From Stemphylium vesicarium (lineage: Eukaryota; Ascomycota; Dothideomycetes; Pleosporales; Pleosporaceae): a stretch of DNA of 64,000 nucleotides. Position 1 is the stretch's first letter. Every line of letters starts with the position of its first letter. The translations under genes and the position numbers were made by a program. Below the pieces are notes generated by a model, which saw only the letters and a list, made by a program, of their open reading frames with translations, did not search any database and had not been told where the DNA came from. Below, piece by piece: positions 58,729 through 64,000 of this stretch. The stretch spans positions 1-64,000 of the forward strand of contig QXCR01000094.1 of NCBI GenBank assembly GCA_004380135.1, read 5' to 3'.

Positions 58729-59706
58729 ATGGATATCCGTGTCCTACGCCCCGAAGACATTCCGCATGTGCAACTTGCGAATATTACGAATTTGCCCGAG
58801 AACTACTTTTGCAAGTATTATCTCTACCATGCTATGAGCTGGCCGCAGTTGAGCTATGTGGCTGTTGATGTAAGTCTTATTTTTCCTTATGCTTTTGGGG
58901 GCATGATGGGGTCGTGACTGTCTATGTCCGGAGCTGTTGTATGCATAGTTTGTGCTGTGTGCCCCGCTCTGAAGAGTGCGCGAGCAGTACGGGGAGCCCA
59001 AGAGACGGGAAAATATTGAGGAAGCCCAATAGAGCGTTCAAGAGACGGGATTATAGGGAAGAGGAGGGCTCAGATGACGAGTCTACATCTCATCGCGTCC
59101 CCACGTGACCCCCCTCACCACCACCACCACCACCACCACCTCTCGATCCGCCAATACAACCGAGTTCCCAACTAACATCACCCGCAGGTCTCGCGCCCCC
59201 CGAAAACACCCTATGACCCCCCCAAAATCGTCGGCTACGTGCTCGCCAAAATGGAAGAAGAGCCCACCGACGGCGTGCAACATGGCCACATAACCTCGCT
59301 CTCAGTAATGCGCACGCACCGCCGTCTCGGTCTCGCAGAAAAGCTAATGCGCCAATCTCAACGTGCCATGGCCGAAACATTCAACGCGCACTACGTCTCT
59401 CTCCACGTGCGCGTGTCCAACAACGCGGCGCTGCACTTGTACCGCAACACGCTGGGATTCACGGTTGACAAGGTCGAGGCTAAGTACTATGCTGATGGCG
59501 AGGATGCGTATAGCATGCGCATTGAGCTTGCCGACTTGAAGGAGCAGTTGAGGGATGAGGAGGAAGAGGTGTTTGGGAGTGAGGGCGTTGATGAGGGGGA
59601 TGCGGTTGGGAGTGAGGGGAAGAAGGTGGAGAGGAAGAAGGTCAAGGTGGGACGGGGGAAGGGTGTGATGGATTTGGTGGAGAAGAATGAGGTTGCTGCT
59701 GCGTAA
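58729..59706 (+). CDS. NAA10: N-terminal acetyltransferase A catalytic subunit (NatA, Ard1)
   Basis: Two exons (58729-58869, 59188-59706) encode 219 residues. It acetylates the N-termini of nascent proteins at the ribosome together with the Naa15 scaffold. The start [26 protein letters not shown] is nearly invariant (cited in part: RPEDIPHVQ and NLPENY). The GNAT acetyl-CoA loop is RRLGLA in [14 protein letters not shown], and [21 protein letters not shown] follows. The C-terminus is acidic, then basic. The intron is 318 nt, far longer than others here, and holds a CAC microsatellite. It starts GTAAGT and ends CCGCAG with an ACTAAC branch. The junction gives VAVD / [21 protein letters not shown], with no room for another exon. 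Confidence 0.95.
59116..59140. repeat. CAC trinucleotide microsatellite in the NAA10 intron
   Basis: About eight tandem CAC/ACC units inside the 318-nt NAA10 intron, ~50 bp before the acceptor. Confidence 0.9.
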
Positions 59707-59987
59707 GGGGTAGATGGTGAGGGGGTGGAGATGGTTGGAAGGAGAATAGTAGCATTGAATTGAAATGCAGTTCTATGCGCTGAAACCAGGGGGGGGGAGG
59801 AGGCTTGTGAATTATGCTATATGGCCCCATGCAGAAAAAAGAATAGAAACGACGCCGGGTAGCTGCAACTAGAAAAAAAGCGGCGCTGGATATCATAAAT
59901 GCAGATCATAGTCCCATCACATCGTCCCATGCCATGCCGTCCCCGTCCACATCATTCCATAACCCATGATCTTAATCAACCTCATTA

Positions 59988-61632
59988 TCACATCAACCCT
60001 CCTAGCACAACCTTCCCCACCCCACCAACCTCACTCTTCAACCCCGCCCTACAACTATCCTCAAACTCCCTGACCACACCCGCAAGGATAATCTTCCTCA
60101 CCCTCGCATCCGCCTTATTAAAAAGATCACCGACCAAACTCGGCACGCCGCCACCCGCCACTGCCACACTCTCAGGCGTACTCAGCATAGAAAGGATGCG
60201 GGTGTAGCAATCAATCAATACATCGCAGAGCGTGGCAAAGGTGGAGAAGAAATCTGGGTCAAATGGCAACGACGGCGTTTGCAGATGTGTGTAAGATTCG
60301 TTGGGGAGGAGGTCGTCCGTCGGCGGGGAATCGACACCCGCGGTCTCGCTGCCGTTGAAACTGTTGCTAGGCGTGAGAATGGGAAAGTCGCCGGTAGCGC
60401 TGCTGCTTCTCCGGCCTTTACTTCCCATGCCCATTCCCATGCCCATTCCCATTCCCATGCCCATGCCCATACCCATATTCGCGCGCTTGAACATTTGGGG
60501 CAGGCGCGCGCGACTCAGGCTCGAGGGGGTGGAGCCATCGGCCGGGTGGATGGATTGGTATTGTTCAAATTCTATGAGTAGCGCGTTAAGGGCTTTGAGG
60601 TAGTCGGAGGGGGAATTCGCGTTTAGGTCGAGGATTGTGGGCAGCGAGAAGCCGAGGAGCAGGTAGTGGGTTGCGCGTCGGGCTTGGTTGCGCGTTGTGA
60701 AGGAGGGGAGGCGGGTTAGGTCGGCTTTGGAGAAGAGGAGCGTGTTGAACCAGTATATTCGGCCTTCGTGACTAGGGGGGTTGTTAGCTGGCGGTGGGAG
60801 TGGATATACAGGGTGCTTACGCTTTCCGCAGATAGTCTAGAGTCGATATCCTCTTGGAAGCGAGCTCGTGGATGTGCTGGAAGATGGTGTTGGGATTGGT
60901 TCCATTCGGCACGGGTATCGGTGCTGCGGGAGCCAATGTGCGATTGGACTGCTGGTTTGCTTGCAAGATCTCCTTTTGTGAGGGAGGGTGTCGGAGGGGC
61001 ATGGGGACGGCCATGTTGAAGGGAGTCTTGGGTTTGTCGACAGCGCTCAAGGGGCTCTTCTCGTAGACTTGGGCCTGCTGCTGCTGGACTTGGCCGTCCG
61101 ACCGCACGTTCTCGCTGCTTTTTTGCTTATTCCGCGAAAAGGTGGATATGGAGAGGGCGGGTCGTGGAGTATGGGAGGCGCCGGGGGGCACGGGGGCCTT
61201 TTCGGGCGAGTATGCGAGCGCCAGCGTGGCCGAGGGGGTCCTCCGGTGCGACGACGACGACGTCTTTGCCGTGCCGTCGGACGTGTTGGTACGTAGCGAG
61301 GCGGAGCGCGATCTCCGTAGCTGGGAGCCGAGATCGGTGACGGACGAGGCGATGCTGTGCCTGCTCGCGTGCCTGCGCTTCTGTGGCGTCGTGGGAAGTT
61401 TGGCGGGAAAGTGGTATTGGTCGGGTTCAAGAGGGGGTGTCTTTAGCCCGGAGTTGGCTGCGGGCTGGAGATTGAGCGTCGGCGGCGGGGGGTTGGAGGG
61501 AGTATGCGCGTGGGCGAAGGTCGATTGGGTGTGTCGGTGTCCCTTGTTCTTTCCACCAAAGAATGAGGGGCGCCGCGAGAAGATGCCCTGGGCGGCCGGC
61601 TGCTGCTGCTGCTGCTGTGGGTGGTCGGCCAT
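59988..61632 (-). CDS. conserved fungal protein with Met-Gly repeat (unknown function)
   Basis: Two minus-strand exons (61632-60821, 60771-59988) encode 531 residues. The intron (49 nt, GTAAGC...CCCTAG, GCTAAC branch) joins STLDYLRKA to HEGRIYWFNTLLFSKADL. The first ~230 residues are disordered: a glutamine run after MADHP, many Ser/Arg/Pro stretches and SP/TP sites. The conserved core starts at about residue 245 (IFQHIHELASKRISTLDYLR) and is helical, with YLLLGFSLPTILDLN and YLKALNALLIEFEQY. It is interrupted by an (MG)n dipeptide run and a Ser-rich loop, then ends with a helical part. I recognise this pattern as a protein conserved in filamentous fungi but know no function. It diverges from the ethanolamine cytidylyltransferase gene over 621 bp. 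Confidence 0.8.
60424..60475 (-). repeat. in-frame CCCATG/CCCATT hexamer repeat coding for Met-Gly
   Basis: Tandem hexamers of the form CCCATG or CCCATT (plus strand) encode a run of Met-Gly dipeptides in the conserved protein above. Length changes would stay in frame. Confidence 0.85.
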
Positions 61633-62253
61633 AGTGGTAGTCCCTTGTGCTCGCAGCCAAAAAGTGTGGGGCTACCGAGCGATCAGGGGCTGTTTCACCT
61701 CACGGACCCTGACAGAACATGCCGCTTGGCCCTGCTTCTTGGTTCTTTACAAATCGGCGCTGGTGGTGTGGCTGGCAGCGGGGGAGGAGAGTTAGTTCGT
61801 TGCGACGAGTGCGCGCCCGGCTGGAGGAGGGCAATGGGCGCAATATAAGACATGGGCGCGTAGAGGCCTGTTGCGATACTGCGAAAAACGAGTTTCGATT
61901 CGCGGCTCCAACTGATACACTGAGCACCTATCCCGACGCAGGAACAGGCCGCCCGGAGGAGCCACCCCTGTCCCCGTTCGGAGCCCCGACTCCACTTGGG
62001 CGTTGGAGGCTTGGAGAGGCAGCATGAGGGCTTGGAAGCGCCCCACGCGTCGCCTGCCAGGCCACGTGCAACCTCGGGACCACGTCGACGTTAGGCAGGA
62101 AAGGGCAGTGGCAGGTGCGTCGTGATTGCGCTTGTCGTCAAGAGTTCCACGGTTGAAGCAGAGACCGTCTGCCTTTTGCATTTCCTATTCCACCATCCCG
62201 CCCCCATTCTAGGACCTGTCCTGCACGCCCCGCGCCAGCTACCCCACGTCACG
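61633..62253. promoter_or_regulatory. divergent promoter region, MG-repeat gene and ECT1
   Basis: Holds the promoters of two divergent genes in 621 bp. GC-rich, no TATA box seen. Open frames here are extensions of neighbouring composition, not genes. Confidence 0.45.
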
Positions 62254-63922
62254 ATGCAGCGCAGACAGAGCGCACGAGTGCGACACCCGCCCCCTACCAA
62301 GGCCGCAAGCAAGTGACTAACGAAATATAGGGAGAATGGATTCCCACAGAGGGACAGTGGCCTGTGGACCCTCAAGAAGACGTCGAGGTTTCGGAGCAGC
62401 GCATATGGGTTGATGGCTGTTTCGACTTTGCCCACCATGGTATGTCCAAGTCTGGGATACGGCTTGCTATGACGCTCACAGGTGCAATCAGGTCATGCTG
62501 GCGCAATGCTGCAAGCCCGCCAGCTGGGCGAGGAGCTCTTCGTTGGTGTGCACTCAGATGAAGCCATCATGGAAAATAAGGGCCCGACGGTGATGCGCCT
62601 GGACGAGCGGTACGTGAGCTCGGTATACACCCATCATTGCGACACCAATGGCTGACTAGAACAGTGTCGCTGCCGTCGAAGCCTGCCGATGGGCCACCAA
62701 AACCGTCCCGCGAGCCCCTTACGTAACGTCGCTGCCCTGGATCACCCATTACGGCTGCCAATACGTGGTACACGGCGATGACATCACCTCCGACAGCGAC
62801 GGAAGGGACTGCTACCGCTACGTCAAGCAAGCCGGCAGGTTCAAGGTGGTTAAGCGCACACCAGGTATCTCCACGACCGATCTCGTTGGGCGCATGCTAC
62901 TATGCACCAAGTCGCATTTCATACCTTCGCTCGAGAAGAGGCTATCGGGTGATGAGGGCCCAGGCGACCAGGAAGAGCGCACAAAGGCAGGAGAGGAGAT
63001 GCTGCAGCGCATCAAGGACTATGCGACCGACGCTTCAGGCCGTGCGCCTGGCTGCGACGTCTGGTACTGGCATGCTTCGCGACCCGTCAAGCTACGGAGA
63101 ACTACCACCAGCGGCACCGTGGCCAGCCCAACCCGACCTGGAGCCCCTCGTCTGGATTCCACCGCTTCGCAAATAGCGCCTGTGAAGGAAGAGAAGGGCA
63201 AGTTCCACCAGCTCGTCCAGGGCAAGGGTGTCAAGCCCGGCCAGGCTGTCGTATACGTTGATGGAGGCTGGGATCTGTTCTCCTCTGGCCACATCGAGTT
63301 CCTGCGTCTAGTTACCCAGTCGGAAGAAGAGAGGGCCAAAGAGAGAGGATGGTACACCGAGGAAGCCAAGAAGGAGCGTATGGAAAAAGCCGGCGAGGAC
63401 TACGGCCCAGTCTTCTTGATTGCGGGTATCCACGACGACGAGGTCATCAACCACTGGAAGGGCATCAACTACCCCATCATGAACATCTTCGAGCGTGGCC
63501 TCTGCGTCCTGCAATGCAAGGCATGTCACCTTTTTCTAATCTCCATCTCCCACTAACAGTCCCAGTTCGTCCACGCCGTCATCTTCGGTGCCCCCTTCTC
63601 CCTCAGCAAGGCCTTCCTCCATACACTGCCCTACTCGGAACCTCTCACCGTCTACCACGGCAAAACAACCTTCATGCCCCTCCAATTCGATCCCTACGCC
63701 GTCGCCAAGTCCCTGAACATCTACCGCGAAATCGCCGACCACGGCTTCCAAAACGTCAACGCCGCAGAAATCGTAGCGAGAATCATGAAGGGTAGAGCAC
63801 TGTACGAAGAGAGACAGCGCAAGAAGGGTGAAAAGGGCGTCACCGAAGACGCGGAGAAGATTCGACAGGAACTCGAGAGGGAGCAGAGGAGGAAGGAGGT
63901 TGAGGGCCAGTTTGGTCTTTAG
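62254..63922 (+). CDS. ECT1: ethanolamine-phosphate cytidylyltransferase
   Basis: Five exons (62254-62277, 62331-62439, 62492-62609, 62665-63520, 63566-63922) encode 487 residues. It makes CDP-ethanolamine from CTP and phosphoethanolamine in the CDP-ethanolamine branch of phosphatidylethanolamine synthesis. It has two cytidylyltransferase domains. The first has HHGH (43-46, in FDFAHHGHAGAML) and RTPGISTT. The second has DLFSSGHIEFL, in which the first histidine of HxGH is lost, so only the first site is probably catalytic. A tiny first exon of eight codons (MQRRQSAR) precedes a 53-nt intron with a GACTAAC branch. The last intron (63521-63565) appears to use a GC donor: AAG/GCATGT ... CTAACAGTCCCAG, giving QCK / FVHAVIFGAPF. 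The linker between domains is longer than in yeast. See PCT1 at 12679. Confidence 0.93.
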
Positions 63923-64000
63923 GTCAGCCATCTGGTCGATGAATCTTGGCTGTGTTAATACGAGAAGCGGGGTAGTATTGCTTCATCACTTCTTTATACA

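Overview
This window is nuclear DNA of a filamentous ascomycete, most likely a dothideomycete of the Pleosporales type. Genes carry short introns (mostly 45-75 nt) with GT..AG ends and CTAAC/CTGAC branch sites close to the acceptor. They lie on both strands without operons, and the protein families (DUF1996, PTH11/rhodopsin-like membrane protein, Zn2Cys6 regulator, 2EXR proteins, fungal BAHD acyltransferase) are fungal. The class-level placement is an inference. I saw no rRNA, tRNA or CRISPR array.

Left part (1-30 kb) is mostly conserved housekeeping genes: a tiny Cys-rich protein, a mitochondrial ACOT9-like acyl-CoA thioesterase diverging from an unrecognised ~550 aa protein, an MHYT-domain membrane sensor, the Fe-S assembly WD40 protein Cia1, choline-phosphate cytidylyltransferase, a Tcp11/Sok1-family protein, a Bcs1-like AAA ATPase, an alpha/beta hydrolase, a zinc-less MDR oxidoreductase and HEM2 (ALA dehydratase).

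The middle (30-43 kb) is more accessory: a seven-helix PTH11-like protein, a secreted pectin methylesterase, a 2EXR gene split by a 126-bp foldback (MITE-like) insertion with a 10-bp target duplication, a small mitochondrial-type protein, a secreted DUF1996 protein and a dienelactone hydrolase. Long stretches here hold no supportable gene.

From 43.4 to 56 kb lie four genes that look like one acyl-lipid or secondary-metabolite tailoring locus: an AMP-binding acyl-CoA synthetase, a BAHD acyltransferase, a peroxisomal acyl-CoA oxidase ending in AKL, and a Zn2Cys6 regulator. Three CCGAGG/CCTCGG hexamers (the core of the fungal fatty-acid regulators FarA/FarB) lie just upstream of the synthetase and one lies upstream of the oxidase.

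The right end (56-64 kb) has a tandem pair of 2EXR genes, one with an in-frame stop and one intact, then NAA10/ARD1, a conserved protein with a Met-Gly repeat, and ethanolamine-phosphate cytidylyltransferase with a probable GC-AG intron. Both cytidylyltransferases of the Kennedy pathway (phosphatidylcholine and phosphatidylethanolamine) are therefore in this window, about 48 kb apart. All exon boundaries were derived by hand from reading frame, splice motifs and family similarity, without transcript data.
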